The notes under the pieces: model-generated
Told to the model about the DNA's origin: nothing
The model's database searches: none
What the model saw: the letters and a program-made list of their open reading frames with translations, nothing else
From: Oscillospiraceae bacterium
Lineage (GTDB): Bacteria; Bacillota; Clostridia; Oscillospirales; Acutalibacteraceae
DNA length: 60,075 nt
Direction of reading: 5' to 3'
Assembly: GCA_015065605.1 (NCBI GenBank)
Contig: SVPZ01000014.1
Location: 1 to 60,075, forward strand
In this document: piece after piece, positions 15,231-23,333 of the stretch
Numbering within the stretch: position 1 is the stretch's first letter
Layout: each line of letters starts with the position of its first letter
Translations under genes and position numbers: made by a program

Positions 15231-16055
15231 ATGCTACTGAACTTTGATGAAGAAAAACTAATAGCTACGCTAAATGATTTTTATAATATTACGGGTCTTA
15301 ACATTACCATAAGGGATGAGAATTTCGAACTTATCGGAAAGAATGAGGGCGAACCATCCAGATTTTGCGCAGTTATTCAAAGTGATAAAGATGGACTTAA
15401 AAATTGCTGTTGTTCCGACAACATTATTTTGGAAAGGTGCCGAGAAAGTAAAAAAATAGAGATACATACCTGCCATGCAGGACTTGTGGATATTGCCGTA
15501 CCTCTAATCAGTAACGAAAAGGTAATCGCCTTTATAATATTGGGACAAATAAAAAATGAAGTTGATTTTGAAGAAATACTCAATAAAACCAAGGGTTTAA
15601 ATTGTGATAAAGCGCTCCTTGAAGAAGGTTATCTTAGTATCAGGGAATTTGATTTCAAAAAAATAAACAGCGTTGCCAATATCGCGCTTATGTTGGCGGA
15701 GCATATTTTAATCAACAATATGCTTGAACCTTTGCTTGATACAACCGTTAAAAAAAGCATTGAATATATAAATAAAAATATATGTAAAAACATTACGGTT
15801 AAGAGTATTTGTGATGAAATAAACGTATCAAAAAGCGCTTTTTATAAAAGCTTTAAGTCGGTGCTTAATATCTCTCCCAATCAATATATTAATTCACAAA
15901 AAATACTTAAAGCAAAAGAACTTATAAAGATTTCCGATATGTCTATCAAAGAGATTTCTTTTTATTTAGGCTTTACCAACACTACTTATTTTTATAAACT
16001 GTTTAAAAAAATAACGGGAGTTACGACAAATAAATACAAATCGATGATACGTTAA
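15231..16055 (+). CDS. PocR-sensor AraC family transcriptional regulator
   Basis: This 274-residue regulator has an N-terminal PocR ligand-binding domain (residues about 5-150), recognisable by FYNITGLNITIRDENFELIG and the cysteine-rich stretch around LKNCCCSDNIILERC and IHTCHAGLVDIAVPL. The C-terminal 100 residues are an AraC double HTH (VKSICDEINVSKSAFYKSFKS; IKEISFYLGFTNTTYFYKLFKK). PocR domains sense small polyols or aromatic and organic ligands in known members; the ligand here is unknown. The ATG at 15231 follows GGTGAT. It is divergent from the DMT transporter. Confidence 0.9.
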   Translation: MLLNFDEEKLIATLNDFYNITGLNITIRDENFELIGKNEGEPSRFCAVIQSDKDGLKNCCCSDNIILERCRESKKIEIHTCHAGLVDIAVPLISNEKVIAFIILGQIKNEVDFEEILNKTKGLNCDKALLEEGYLSIREFDFKKINSVANIALMLAEHILINNMLEPLLDTTVKKSIEYINKNICKNITVKSICDEINVSKSAFYKSFKSVLNISPNQYINSQKILKAKELIKISDMSIKEISFYLGFTNTTYFYKLFKKITGVTTNKYKSMIR

Positions 16056-16084
16056 AAAAATGTTTAAATTTGTCAATTAGAGTG

Positions 16085-16113
16085 TTGATTTTTTTCGTTT
16101 ATTATGGTACAAT
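16085..16113 (+). promoter_or_regulatory. Promoter of mscL
   Basis: TTGATT (16085-16090), a 17-base spacer and TACAAT (16108-16113). Confidence 0.65.
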
Positions 16114-16150
16114 GCTAAAAACAAAAATAAAACAAAAAGGAGAGAACAAA

Positions 16151-16600
16151 ATGAAAAAGTTTTTTCATGATTTTAAAGAATTTGCCATGAAGGGCAACGT
16201 GCTTGATATGGCAGTCGGTGTTGTTATCGGTGCCGCTTTTAAAGAAATCATTAATGCTCTCGTTAATAACATCATTACTCCCTTTATCGTTCTTCTTACG
16301 GGACAGAATAGTCTTGAGGCGTTAAAATGGGTATTAAAGCCTGAAATTACTGATGCCGCAGGCGAGGTTGTTGACCCCGGTGTTGCCGTTGAATACGGTA
16401 TTTTCCTTCAGGCTATAGTAGATTTCATAATTATTGCTTTCTGTATCTTCGTAGTATTAAGGATTATGATGAACGCTCAGAAGAAATTTGACGAGCTTCG
16501 TCATAAGAAGGAAGAGGTAGTAGAAGAAGTTCCTGCTGAACCCGAAGAAACCGAACTTTCAATTCTTAAGGAAATTCGTGACAGTCTTAAAAAAGATTAA
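16151..16600 (+). CDS. mscL: Large-conductance mechanosensitive channel
   Basis: This 149-residue MscL forms the homopentameric emergency-release channel that opens on hypo-osmotic shock. The amphipathic N-terminal helix and TM1 (FKEFAMKGNVLDMAVGVVIGAAF) are diagnostic. A periplasmic loop carries a family-typical variable insertion. TM2 (AIVDFIIIAFCIFVVLRIM) follows, then an acidic C-terminal helix bundle. The start at 16151 is set by AAAAAGGAG eight bases upstream. Monocistronic by promoter and context. Confidence 0.96.
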   Translation: MKKFFHDFKEFAMKGNVLDMAVGVVIGAAFKEIINALVNNIITPFIVLLTGQNSLEALKWVLKPEITDAAGEVVDPGVAVEYGIFLQAIVDFIIIAFCIFVVLRIMMNAQKKFDELRHKKEEVVEEVPAEPEETELSILKEIRDSLKKD

Positions 16601-16629
16601 TTGACATACCGTTATATATATGGTAAAAT
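16601..16629 (+). promoter_or_regulatory. Promoter of the glpP leader
   Basis: TTGACA (16601-16606), a 17-base spacer and TAAAAT (16624-16629). It begins one base after the mscL stop codon. Confidence 0.75.
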
Positions 16630-16652
16630 AAATTTGCTGAATGAGTATTGGA

Positions 16653-16701
16653 GATGCAAAAGCTACAGTTACCCTGTAGTTTTTGCGTCTTCTTTTAGTT
16701 T
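16653..16701 (+). terminator. Leader attenuator (putative GlpP-controlled terminator) upstream of glpP
   Basis: GATGCAAAAGCTACAG (16653-16668) pairs over all 16 positions, two as G-T, with CTGTAGTTTTTGCGTC (16674-16689). The loop is TTACC and the tail TTCTTTTAGTTTTTT. It sits between a strong promoter and the glpP ribosome site, so unless overridden it should stop transcription before the gene. GlpP is an antiterminator of such leaders, so autoregulation is likely. Confidence 0.75.
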
Positions 16702-16716
16702 TTTGAGGTGATAACA

Positions 16717-17277
16717 ATGAAACTTATCGAGTTTAAAAATCTTCTTGATAGCTTCCCTCTTATAGCAACCGTACACGCAGAAGAACTTGAAGCAGCCCTT
16801 AATTCTCCTGCAGAAATTTTGTGTCATATGAAGGCCGATTTGCTGACTATTGCCGACGTAATAAAGAAGGTTCACGAAAAGGGCAAATATATTCTGGTTC
16901 ATATCGACCTTGCAGAAGGAATAGCCAGTGATAAGACAGGCATACAGTATTTAAGAAACCTTGGAATTGACGGGATTATAAGTACCCGTGGTAAGCTTAT
17001 CCGTCAGGCAAAGGAAATGGGGCTTATTACTGTGCAACGCTTTTTTGCGCTTGATACTCAGGGAATAGAAAGTATCGAAGAAATGCTTTCTGTTTCTTCT
17101 CCTGATTTTATTGAAATTATACCCGGTGTAATAGGAAAGGTTATTTCCCGTTTTGCTTCACGCGGTATCCCCGTTATTGCAGGTGGACTTATTGAAAGTA
17201 AAGCTGAAATTACCGAGGCGCTCTCAAGCGGCGCTTCTGCCGTTTCAACCGGTAAAAAAGAACTTTGGTATTTGTGA
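16717..17277 (+). CDS. glpP: Glycerol-3-phosphate responsive antiterminator
   Basis: This 186-residue TIM-barrel protein matches the GlpP/COG1954 family throughout, for example EILCHMKADLLTIADVIKKVHEKGK, VHIDLAEGIASDKTGIQYL, DFIEIIPGVIG and VIAGGLIESKAEI. In Bacillus, GlpP bound to glycerol-3-phosphate prevents termination in leaders of glp genes. The ATG at 16717 follows GAGGTG with seven bases spacing. No glpF, glpK or glpD is in the window, so its other targets must be elsewhere. It overlaps the ribosome site of the MgtC-like gene. Confidence 0.92.
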   Translation: MKLIEFKNLLDSFPLIATVHAEELEAALNSPAEILCHMKADLLTIADVIKKVHEKGKYILVHIDLAEGIASDKTGIQYLRNLGIDGIISTRGKLIRQAKEMGLITVQRFFALDTQGIESIEEMLSVSSPDFIEIIPGVIGKVISRFASRGIPVIAGGLIESKAEITEALSSGASAVSTGKKELWYL

Positions 17278-17287
17278 GGATTTATTT

Positions 17288-17935
17288 ATGCTTCCCGAAA
17301 ATTACATTGAAATAATTATACGACTTGTTTTAGCGCTTGTTTTTGGCGGAATAATAGGAATTGAACGTGCGGGAACCAACCACGATGCAGGACTTCGTAC
17401 ACATATTCTTGTATGCCTTGGCAGTGCAGGTGTAATGATAATGAGCGAGGCTATGCATATTGATTTTGGCGGCGACGTTATGCGAATAGGCGCTCAGGTT
17501 GTCAGCGGTATAGGTTTCTTGGGAGCAGGTTGTATTCTTGTTCACGGAAAACGTATAAGAGGTCTTACCACCGCCGCAGGACTTTGGGCAACCGCATGTC
17601 TTGGTCTGATTGTCGGCTCAGGTTATTATTTTACGGGTATAGTAATGGTGGCTTTAATGCTTTCCGCTATGCTTGTACTTCATCCCGTTACAAATTATCT
17701 TCAAAAAAGAGCCAACAAAAAGGTTTGCAAAATCAAAATATTTTTGGCTAAAGACGGTGACGTCAGCGCAATTTATAAATATATTACCGACAGTTCCTTT
17801 AACGTTGCTTCGATGAGCAAGGAAGAGGACGGAAGCGTAATAATGAACGTTGTGCAGGCAAGTGAAAATACGGCAGAATTAGTAATTTCTTCACTTATAA
17901 CCGATTTTAATATTAAGAAAATAGAAAAACTTTAA
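17288..17935 (+). CDS. MgtC/SapB family membrane protein
   Basis: This 215-residue protein has the N-terminal MgtC/SapB membrane domain of about five helices, including the hallmark GGIIGIERAGTNHDAGLRTHILVCLGSAG (written here only for location, residues about 19-47). A soluble ACT-like C-terminal domain of about 75 residues follows. MgtC proteins influence Mg2+ limitation responses and membrane energetics, though the biochemical activity is not settled. The start at 17288 follows GAGGA overlapping the glpP stop, so it is in an operon with glpP. Confidence 0.9.
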   Translation: MLPENYIEIIIRLVLALVFGGIIGIERAGTNHDAGLRTHILVCLGSAGVMIMSEAMHIDFGGDVMRIGAQVVSGIGFLGAGCILVHGKRIRGLTTAAGLWATACLGLIVGSGYYFTGIVMVALMLSAMLVLHPVTNYLQKRANKKVCKIKIFLAKDGDVSAIYKYITDSSFNVASMSKEEDGSVIMNVVQASENTAELVISSLITDFNIKKIEKL

Positions 17936-17966
17936 AACGGTGGTTTTCACCGTTTTATTTTTTATT
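17934..17966 (+). terminator. Terminator of the glpP operon
   Basis: AAAACGGTG (17934-17942) and CACCGTTTT (17948-17956) form a 9-bp stem with a GTTTT loop, followed by ATTTTTTATT. Confidence 0.88.
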
Positions 17967-17993
17967 GTCTTTTCCTTTTGTTTATGGTAAAAT
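17965..17993 (+). promoter_or_regulatory. Promoter of the glycosyltransferase gene
   Basis: TTGTCT (17965-17970), a 17-base spacer and TAAAAT (17988-17993). Confidence 0.6.
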
Positions 17994-18016
17994 AAATTGG
18001 TAAAGGAGGCGATAAC

Positions 18017-18934
18017 GTGAAGGTATCGGTTGCAATGGCTACCTATAACGGAATGAAGTATATCGAAAAACAGCTTGATTCAATAAGAAATCAGTATATT
18101 ATGCCTGACGAAGTTATAATATGCGATGATGCTTCCACCGACGGTACCGCCGATTTTATTAACGAATATATTGAAAAATATTCTCTTTTCGGTTGGAAAC
18201 TTTTTAAAAACGAAGAAAATTTAGGCTTTAAAAAGAATTTTTTAAAGGCAATATCCTTAACTCAAGGCGATTACGTTTTTTTATGTGATCAGGATGATAT
18301 ATGGAAAACTGAAAAAATAGAAAAAGTTCTTTCGGTAATGGAAGAAAATAAGGATATTTTATCCCTTTGCTCTTCCTTTGATTTTATAGATGAAAATGAT
18401 AATCCTCTTGAGCTTTTAAATGATGGGAATTCATTCAACCACGGACTTATAGAGGAAAAAAACGTAAAGGGAAAGCTTTCGAAAATCTCTTTTAAAACAG
18501 TTCTTCACAGTAATATTGCTCCGGGGTGCGCAACGGTTATAAGAAAAGAACTTAAGGAAAAGTTTTCAGAAAACAGTCGGTCTTTAATTGCTCACGACTG
18601 GGAACTTAATTTAATTGCCGCAAGTGAGAACGGACTTTACTTTTTGAATGAGTCGCTGATTCTTTACAGAATTCATTCAAGCAATACCTTAGGACTTGAT
18701 TCTGCCTCTCGTGATAGGTTAGGTATTGCAAGGGAAAAGCTTGAGGCAGGCGACGCCCTTTTAGCCTACGGCGATTTTGACGCTTTTTACACTATGCAAA
18801 AGAAAAGGGAAGAGGCGCTTAAAAACAAAAAAATCCTTTCTGCTTTAGGGCTGTTTTTTGGTAACTTGCAATATTTTAAAAACTATAGCCTTAAAGAAAG
18901 AATGGGTGATATTTTATTTACCCTTAAAAAGTAA
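18017..18934 (+). CDS. Family 2 glycosyltransferase
   Basis: This 305-residue GT2 (GT-A fold) enzyme opens with VSVAMATYNGMKYIEKQLDSI and carries ICDDASTDGT (nucleotide-sugar site) and the DxD-type metal motif FLCDQDDIW, similar to rhamnosyltransferases of surface polysaccharide synthesis. There is no membrane segment, so it should act at the cytoplasmic face. The start codon is GTG, placed six bases after a strong AAAGGAGG. It stands alone, with promoter and upstream terminator, rather than in a polysaccharide cluster. Confidence 0.9.
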   Translation: MKVSVAMATYNGMKYIEKQLDSIRNQYIMPDEVIICDDASTDGTADFINEYIEKYSLFGWKLFKNEENLGFKKNFLKAISLTQGDYVFLCDQDDIWKTEKIEKVLSVMEENKDILSLCSSFDFIDENDNPLELLNDGNSFNHGLIEEKNVKGKLSKISFKTVLHSNIAPGCATVIRKELKEKFSENSRSLIAHDWELNLIAASENGLYFLNESLILYRIHSSNTLGLDSASRDRLGIAREKLEAGDALLAYGDFDAFYTMQKKREEALKNKKILSALGLFFGNLQYFKNYSLKERMGDILFTLKK

Positions 18935-18943
18935 AATTATGTC

Positions 18944-18972
18944 TTGTTAATATAAAGATTTTATGGTATTAT
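18944..18972 (+). promoter_or_regulatory. Promoter of the trpS-holB-ricT operon
   Basis: TTGTTA (18944-18949), a 17-base spacer and TATTAT (18967-18972). The leader is too short for a T-box. Confidence 0.55.
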
Positions 18973-19014
18973 TATATATTATATTATTTAGCGTTTTGCT
19001 AAGGAGAATGAACT

Positions 19015-20022
19015 ATGAGTGAAGTAACTCTTAACCAAAAGAAAAAAGTATTAAGCTGTATTCAGCCAAGCGGTATTCCCACTTTGGGAAACTATTTGGG
19101 CGCCCTTAAAAACTGGGTTGAAATGCAGGATGAATTTGACTGTACCTTCGCGGTTGCCGACCTTCACGCTATTACTGTAAGACAGGAACCCGCAAAGCTT
19201 CGCGCACAGATATATTCTATGTTCGCATTGTTTTTGGCGCTTGGCCTTGACCCTGAAAAGAGCACTCTTTTCATTCAGTCACACGTGCCTGCTCACAGTC
19301 AGCTTGCTTGGATTCTTTCCTGCTATACGCAGTTTGGCGAACTTTCCCGTATGACACAGTTTAAGGATAAGTCTGCCCGTCACGCTGATAATATTAATGC
19401 AGGTCTTTTTGCCTATCCTTCGCTTATGGCGGCAGATATTCTGCTTTATCAGCCTGATTTCGTGCCTGTAGGTCACGACCAGAAACAGCATCTTGAAATT
19501 ACCCGTGATATTGCAACGCGTTTTAATAATCTTTACGGCGACGTATTTACCATTCCCGAACCGCTTATCAGAAGCAGCGGCGCAAGGGTTATGTCTTTGC
19601 AGGAGCCTACCAAAAAGATGTCTAAATCAGACGAAAACCCCAATTCTTTCATCTCTCTTCTTGATACGAGAGAGGATATTTTAAGAAAATTCAAGCGCGC
19701 CGTTACCGATAGCGAAGCAAAAATTTGTATTGCTGAAGGTAAGGACGGAATTAATAATCTTATTGATATATACAGTACCGTTTTGGGAATTGCTCCCGAA
19801 GAAACCGTCAAGAAGTTCGAGGGAAGCGGTTACGGTGAATTTAAGATGGCTGTAGGCGAAGCAGTTGCAGACTGTCTTGATCCCGTAAGAGAAAGATATA
19901 GCGAATATATTTCCAATAAAAAACTTCTTGAAGAACTTGCTAAAAACGGCGCCGAAAAGGCATATTACGCATCACGCAAAACTATGTCTAAGGTTATGAA
20001 AAAGGTCGGTTTTGTACTATGA
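19015..20022 (+). CDS. trpS: Tryptophan--tRNA ligase
   Basis: This 335-residue class I aminoacyl-tRNA synthetase charges tRNA-Trp. The HIGH-equivalent is PTLGNY (residues 22-27) in IQPSGIPTLGNYLGA, and the KMSKS loop is exact (KMSKS, residues 201-205). The length is standard for the bacterial enzyme. AAGGAG precedes the ATG. The stop codon overlaps the holB start by four bases (ATGA), so these genes are translationally coupled. No T-box leader is present. Confidence 0.96.
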   Translation: MSEVTLNQKKKVLSCIQPSGIPTLGNYLGALKNWVEMQDEFDCTFAVADLHAITVRQEPAKLRAQIYSMFALFLALGLDPEKSTLFIQSHVPAHSQLAWILSCYTQFGELSRMTQFKDKSARHADNINAGLFAYPSLMAADILLYQPDFVPVGHDQKQHLEITRDIATRFNNLYGDVFTIPEPLIRSSGARVMSLQEPTKKMSKSDENPNSFISLLDTREDILRKFKRAVTDSEAKICIAEGKDGINNLIDIYSTVLGIAPEETVKKFEGSGYGEFKMAVGEAVADCLDPVRERYSEYISNKKLLEELAKNGAEKAYYASRKTMSKVMKKVGFVL

Positions 20023-20936
20023 TTTTTCCTTTGGTGGGAAATAAGGGTGTTGAAAATTCTATAATCCATCTGCTTAGCACCAACCATTTTCCTCACGCTG
20101 TTATAATCGAAGGCGAAGCATTGAGCGGAAAAAGTATTTTGACTTCTTATATTGCTTCTTCTCTTTTTTGCGAAGAAGAAAACGCTCCTTGCGGAAAATG
20201 TCGCGCTTGCAGTCTGGTTAAAGCAGGAACTCATCCCGATTTGTTTTTGACGACTCTTCCCGATAAAAAGAAAAATATTGCGGTTGAGCAAATACGTAAA
20301 CTCAAGGTGGACGCATACATCCGTCCTCAAATGAGCGATAAAAAGGTGTTTATTATAGATTACGCCGATACTATGAATCCTCAGTCGCAAAATGCAATAC
20401 TAAAGGTTTTAGAAGAACCGCCGGGAGATACCGTGTTTATTTTGCAGGTTCGTTCCCGCTCCGCGCTTTTGCCTACGATTTTATCAAGGTGTGTGACCTA
20501 TACCCTCAGTGACCCCGATATAAACGAATCTGCTGAGTATTTAAGGGATAAGCACGGCATAGACCTAGATGAAGCAAAGGAAATTCTAAAACAAAATAAC
20601 AATAGTATAGGCAGAAGCGAAAATGCTTTGAAGAATAAAAAAAGCGGAGTCTATACCATAGCAAGCGAATATTTGGATATCGCCTTTGACGGCGGTATAT
20701 ACGACCTTATAGCATTGACTGCGCCGCTTGAAAAGGACAGAAATAAGGCAGGGGAGTTTTATTCCCATCTTTCATATCTTCTTTTGACGAGAATTAAAAA
20801 CAGCGCAATAAGTAAAAACAGTATAAAGCGTGACAGTAAATATCTCGAGATTGTAAAAGATGCGCAGGAAGCATTAAAAACCAATATAAATTTAACTCTG
20901 CTGTTTTGTGAAACGGCGGCTAAATTCAAATCTTAA
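20019..20936 (+). CDS. holB: DNA polymerase III subunit delta'
   Basis: This 305-residue clamp-loader AAA+ subunit has a zinc-module-type cysteine pattern (C-x8-C-x2-C-x2-C) in CEEENAPCGKCRACSLV and the stretch NAILKVLEEPPGDTVFIL followed by SRC, the conserved delta' signature. The Walker A region is degenerate in form but glycine/lysine-containing (GEALSGKS). It lies between trpS and ricT; holB next to the ricT homologue (yaaT) is the arrangement known in Bacillus. The start overlaps the trpS stop by four bases. Confidence 0.9.
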   Translation: MIFPLVGNKGVENSIIHLLSTNHFPHAVIIEGEALSGKSILTSYIASSLFCEEENAPCGKCRACSLVKAGTHPDLFLTTLPDKKKNIAVEQIRKLKVDAYIRPQMSDKKVFIIDYADTMNPQSQNAILKVLEEPPGDTVFILQVRSRSALLPTILSRCVTYTLSDPDINESAEYLRDKHGIDLDEAKEILKQNNNSIGRSENALKNKKSGVYTIASEYLDIAFDGGIYDLIALTAPLEKDRNKAGEFYSHLSYLLLTRIKNSAISKNSIKRDSKYLEIVKDAQEALKTNINLTLLFCETAAKFKS

Positions 20937-20951
20937 AATAAGGAGATAGTT

Positions 20952-21803
20952 ATGACCGAGGTTATATCTATTAAATTCAAATCCGACGGAGCGTCTTATT
21001 ATTTTTCGCCCGACGGCAAACAGTATTCTGTAGGAAAATATGCGGTAGTTGAAACCGCTCAGGGTATTGAGTGCGGACTGGTATGCGAAGCAAATCATTC
21101 TGTAGATGATGAAAAAATCGTTCAGCCGTTAAAGAAGGCTTTGCGCCCCGCTAACGAACGCGATTTAAAGAAACTTGAAGAAAATAAAGAAAAAGCAAAA
21201 GAAGCCTTTAAGGTGTGCGAGGAAAAGGTACTTGCTCACGGACTTGATATGAAGCTTATCGAGGCTCAGTATTCCTTTGACGGCAGTAAGATTATCTTTT
21301 TCTTTACCTCAGACGGAAGAGTAGATTTCAGAGAATTGGTAAAAGATCTTGCCGCTTCTCTTCATATTAGAATCGAGTTAAGACAAATAGGTGTCAGAGA
21401 TGAAGCAAGAATGCTTGGCGGTCTTGGTATCTGCGGTCAGCCTTTCTGTTGTTCGAGATTTTTAAACGGCTTTCAGCCCGTTTCAATTAAGATGGCAAAG
21501 GAACAGGGACTTTCTCTTAATCCCACGAAAATTTCGGGAACCTGCGGAAGACTTATGTGCTGTCTTAAATACGAACAGGATGCATACGAATATCTTCTTA
21601 AAAAGACTCCTCCCGTTGGCGCAACCGTTAAAACCGAAGAAGGTGTGGGTGTGGTTACCGACGTTAACGTAATTACGGGAAATCTTATCGTAAAGATAAA
21701 CGAGGCTGAGGGACTGCCCTTTAAAACCCATCGCGATAAGGTTACGGTTTTGTCGAGAGGAAAGGCTAAAAAGCCTGTAGAAGAGCCTGAAATTACCGAG
21801 TAA
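20952..21803 (+). CDS. ricT: RicT/YaaT family regulatory iron-sulfur protein (PSP1 domain)
   Basis: This 283-residue PSP1-domain protein has the conserved cysteine region GGLGICGQPFCCSRFL ... GTCGRLMCCLKYE (residues about 157-215), which in Bacillus RicT contributes to a [4Fe-4S] complex with RicA and RicF. That complex controls RNase Y specificity and affects sporulation and competence. AAGGAG precedes the ATG, 15 bases after holB. The acidic C-terminus (PVEEPEITE) is not conserved in character. Confidence 0.9.
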   Translation: MTEVISIKFKSDGASYYFSPDGKQYSVGKYAVVETAQGIECGLVCEANHSVDDEKIVQPLKKALRPANERDLKKLEENKEKAKEAFKVCEEKVLAHGLDMKLIEAQYSFDGSKIIFFFTSDGRVDFRELVKDLAASLHIRIELRQIGVRDEARMLGGLGICGQPFCCSRFLNGFQPVSIKMAKEQGLSLNPTKISGTCGRLMCCLKYEQDAYEYLLKKTPPVGATVKTEEGVGVVTDVNVITGNLIVKINEAEGLPFKTHRDKVTVLSRGKAKKPVEEPEITE

Positions 21804-21825
21804 TATCGGTAAAAATAAAATTTAC

Positions 21826-21853
21826 TTGCATTTTTTGAAATTTGTAGTACAAT
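21826..21853 (+). promoter_or_regulatory. Promoter of the ferredoxin gene
   Basis: TTGCAT (21826-21831), a 16-base spacer and TACAAT (21848-21853). Confidence 0.6.
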
Positions 21854-21909
21854 AGATGTGTGAAACATAAAAAACTTGTGTTTTTAAAACTTTAGGGGAG
21901 GTGTTTTGA

Positions 21910-22080
21910 ATGGCTTTCAAAATTACTGATGAATGTATCGGTTGCGGCAGCTGCGCAGCAGGTTGTCCTGTAGATGCTATTGCTGAAGCTGATGACAAAT
22001 ACGCAATCGACGCTGACAAGTGCATTGATTGTGGCGCTTGTGCTTCTACCTGTCCTGTTGAGGCTATCGTTGAAGCTTAA
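21910..22080 (+). CDS. 2[4Fe-4S] ferredoxin
   Basis: This 56-residue bacterial-type ferredoxin carries two complete C-x2-C-x2-C-x3-CP clusters, CIGCGSCAAGCP and CIDCGACASTCP, related by internal duplication. The length is the classic clostridial ferredoxin size, and it carries low-potential electrons in fermentation (hydrogenase, pyruvate:ferredoxin oxidoreductase). A strong GGGGAGGTG ribosome site sits seven bases before the ATG. The gene has its own promoter and terminator, as expected for an abundant monocistronic message. Confidence 0.96.
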   Translation: MAFKITDECIGCGSCAAGCPVDAIAEADDKYAIDADKCIDCGACASTCPVEAIVEA

Positions 22081-22119
22081 TTTAGTCTTCTGTTCCGATT
22101 TTATAATCGGGAAATATTC

Positions 22120-22152
22120 GCACAGAGATTAACTCTCTGTGCTTTTATTTTT
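22120..22152 (+). terminator. Terminator of the ferredoxin gene
   Basis: GCACAGAGA (22120-22128) and TCTCTGTGC (22134-22142) pair perfectly, followed by TTTTATTTTT. Confidence 0.92.
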
Positions 22153-22167
22153 ATATAAATATAATAC

Positions 22168-22196
22168 TTGATTTATTGGAAGTTTTGGTATAAAAT
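22168..22196 (+). promoter_or_regulatory. Promoter of fba
   Basis: TTGATT (22168-22173), a 17-base spacer and TAAAAT (22191-22196). Confidence 0.65.
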
Positions 22197-22245
22197 ATAT
22201 TAGTAAAATAATGCGTAGAAAAACGCAATTCAGGAGGAAACAAAA

Positions 22246-23109
22246 ATGTTAGTATCTGCTAAAGAAATGCTTACTAAAGCAAAAGCCGGTAAATACGCTG
22301 TAGGTCAGTTCAACATCAATAACCTTGAATGGACAAAGGCTATTCTTCTTACTGCCGAAGAACTCAAATCTCCCGTTATTCTCGGTGTTAGTGAGGGCGC
22401 AGGAAAGTATATGTGTGGCTACACCACCGTTGTTGGTATGGTAAACGGAATGATTAAGGAACTCGGTATCACCGTTCCCGTTGCTCTTCATCTTGACCAC
22501 GGTTCTTATGAAGGCGCTAAGAAATGTATTGAAGCAGGCTTCTCTTCCGTAATGTTCGACGGTTCTCATTATCCTATTGAAGAAAATATCGAAAAGACTA
22601 AAGAACTCGTTGGCGTATGTAACGAACTCGGTCTTTCTCTTGAGGCTGAAGTTGGCGCTATCGGTGGTGAAGAAGACGGCGTTATCGGAACAGGTGAATG
22701 TGCTGATCCCAAGGAATGTAAAATGATTGCCGACCTCGGCGTAACAATGCTCGCTGCAGGTATCGGTAACATCCACGGTAAATATCCTGAAAACTGGGCA
22801 GGTCTTTCTTTTGATACACTTGACGCTATCCAGCAGCTTACCGGTGATATGCCTCTCGTTCTTCACGGCGGTACAGGTATCCCTGCCGATATGATTAAAA
22901 AGGCTATCTCTTTGGGCGTTTCCAAAATTAACGTAAATACCGAATGTCAGCTTGCTTTCGCTGCTGCTACAAGAGAATATATTGAAGCAGGAAAAGACCT
23001 TCAGGGTAAGGGATTTGACCCCAGAAAATTACTTGCTCCCGGCTTTGAAGCTATCAAGGCTACCGTTAAGGAAAAAATGGAACTCTTCGGTTCTGTTGGC
23101 AAGGCTTAA
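22246..23109 (+). CDS. fba: Class II fructose-bisphosphate aldolase
   Basis: This 287-residue zinc-dependent aldolase catalyses reversible cleavage of fructose 1,6-bisphosphate in glycolysis. It shows the class II signatures: HLDHGSYEGA (metal-binding histidine and catalytic aspartate, about residues 84-93), LEAEVGAIGGEEDG and the C-terminal LHGGTGIP and KINVNTE phosphate-binding loops. AGGAGG precedes the ATG. A tagatose-bisphosphate or other class II specificity cannot be excluded from sequence. Codon choice looks like that of a highly expressed gene. Confidence 0.94.
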   Translation: MLVSAKEMLTKAKAGKYAVGQFNINNLEWTKAILLTAEELKSPVILGVSEGAGKYMCGYTTVVGMVNGMIKELGITVPVALHLDHGSYEGAKKCIEAGFSSVMFDGSHYPIEENIEKTKELVGVCNELGLSLEAEVGAIGGEEDGVIGTGECADPKECKMIADLGVTMLAAGIGNIHGKYPENWAGLSFDTLDAIQQLTGDMPLVLHGGTGIPADMIKKAISLGVSKINVNTECQLAFAAATREYIEAGKDLQGKGFDPRKLLAPGFEAIKATVKEKMELFGSVGKA

Positions 23110-23112
23110 TTT

Positions 23113-23298
23113 ATGGCAAAAAAGAAAACCGTATCCTCTTGTGATATATGCGCAAATTTCGCTTATAATGAAGAAACAGAGGAATATGAGTGTATGGCAT
23201 ATATGGATGAGGATGAAGTAGAATCCTTCCTCAGAACCAAAAATTGCCCCGCTTTTCATCTATACGACGAATACGGTATAGTCAGAAAGCAAAATTGA
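23113..23298 (+). CDS. Small conserved cysteine-containing protein, DUF6472-like
   Basis: This 61-residue protein begins only three bases after the fba stop, with no separate ribosome site visible, so its translation probably depends on fba. It carries CDICANFAYNEETEEYEC, an acidic MDEDEVESFL and the ending NCPAFHLYDEYGIVRKQN. That pattern matches small clostridial proteins grouped as DUF6472, whose function is unknown. Four cysteines (CxxC, C, C) could bind a metal, but this is inference. Confidence 0.75.
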   Translation: MAKKKTVSSCDICANFAYNEETEEYECMAYMDEDEVESFLRTKNCPAFHLYDEYGIVRKQN

Positions 23299-23303
23299 TA
23301 ATT

Positions 23304-23333
23304 AAAAATGACGGCGAAAGCCGTCATTTTTTT
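23304..23333. terminator. Bidirectional terminator between the DUF6472-like and RHH genes
   Basis: ATGACGGC (23308-23315) and GCCGTCAT (23320-23327) pair on a GAAA tetraloop, with A and T runs extending the stem at both sides. It ends just before the stop codon of the convergent RHH gene. Confidence 0.88.

Noticed and set aside
18935-19014. T-box leader on trpS
   Set aside because: The leader is only about 40 bases after the promoter and lacks the GGTGG T-box motif.
22249-22866. 205-codon minus-strand open frame
   Set aside because: Antisense to fba, produced by its biased codon use; the aldolase reading is unambiguous.
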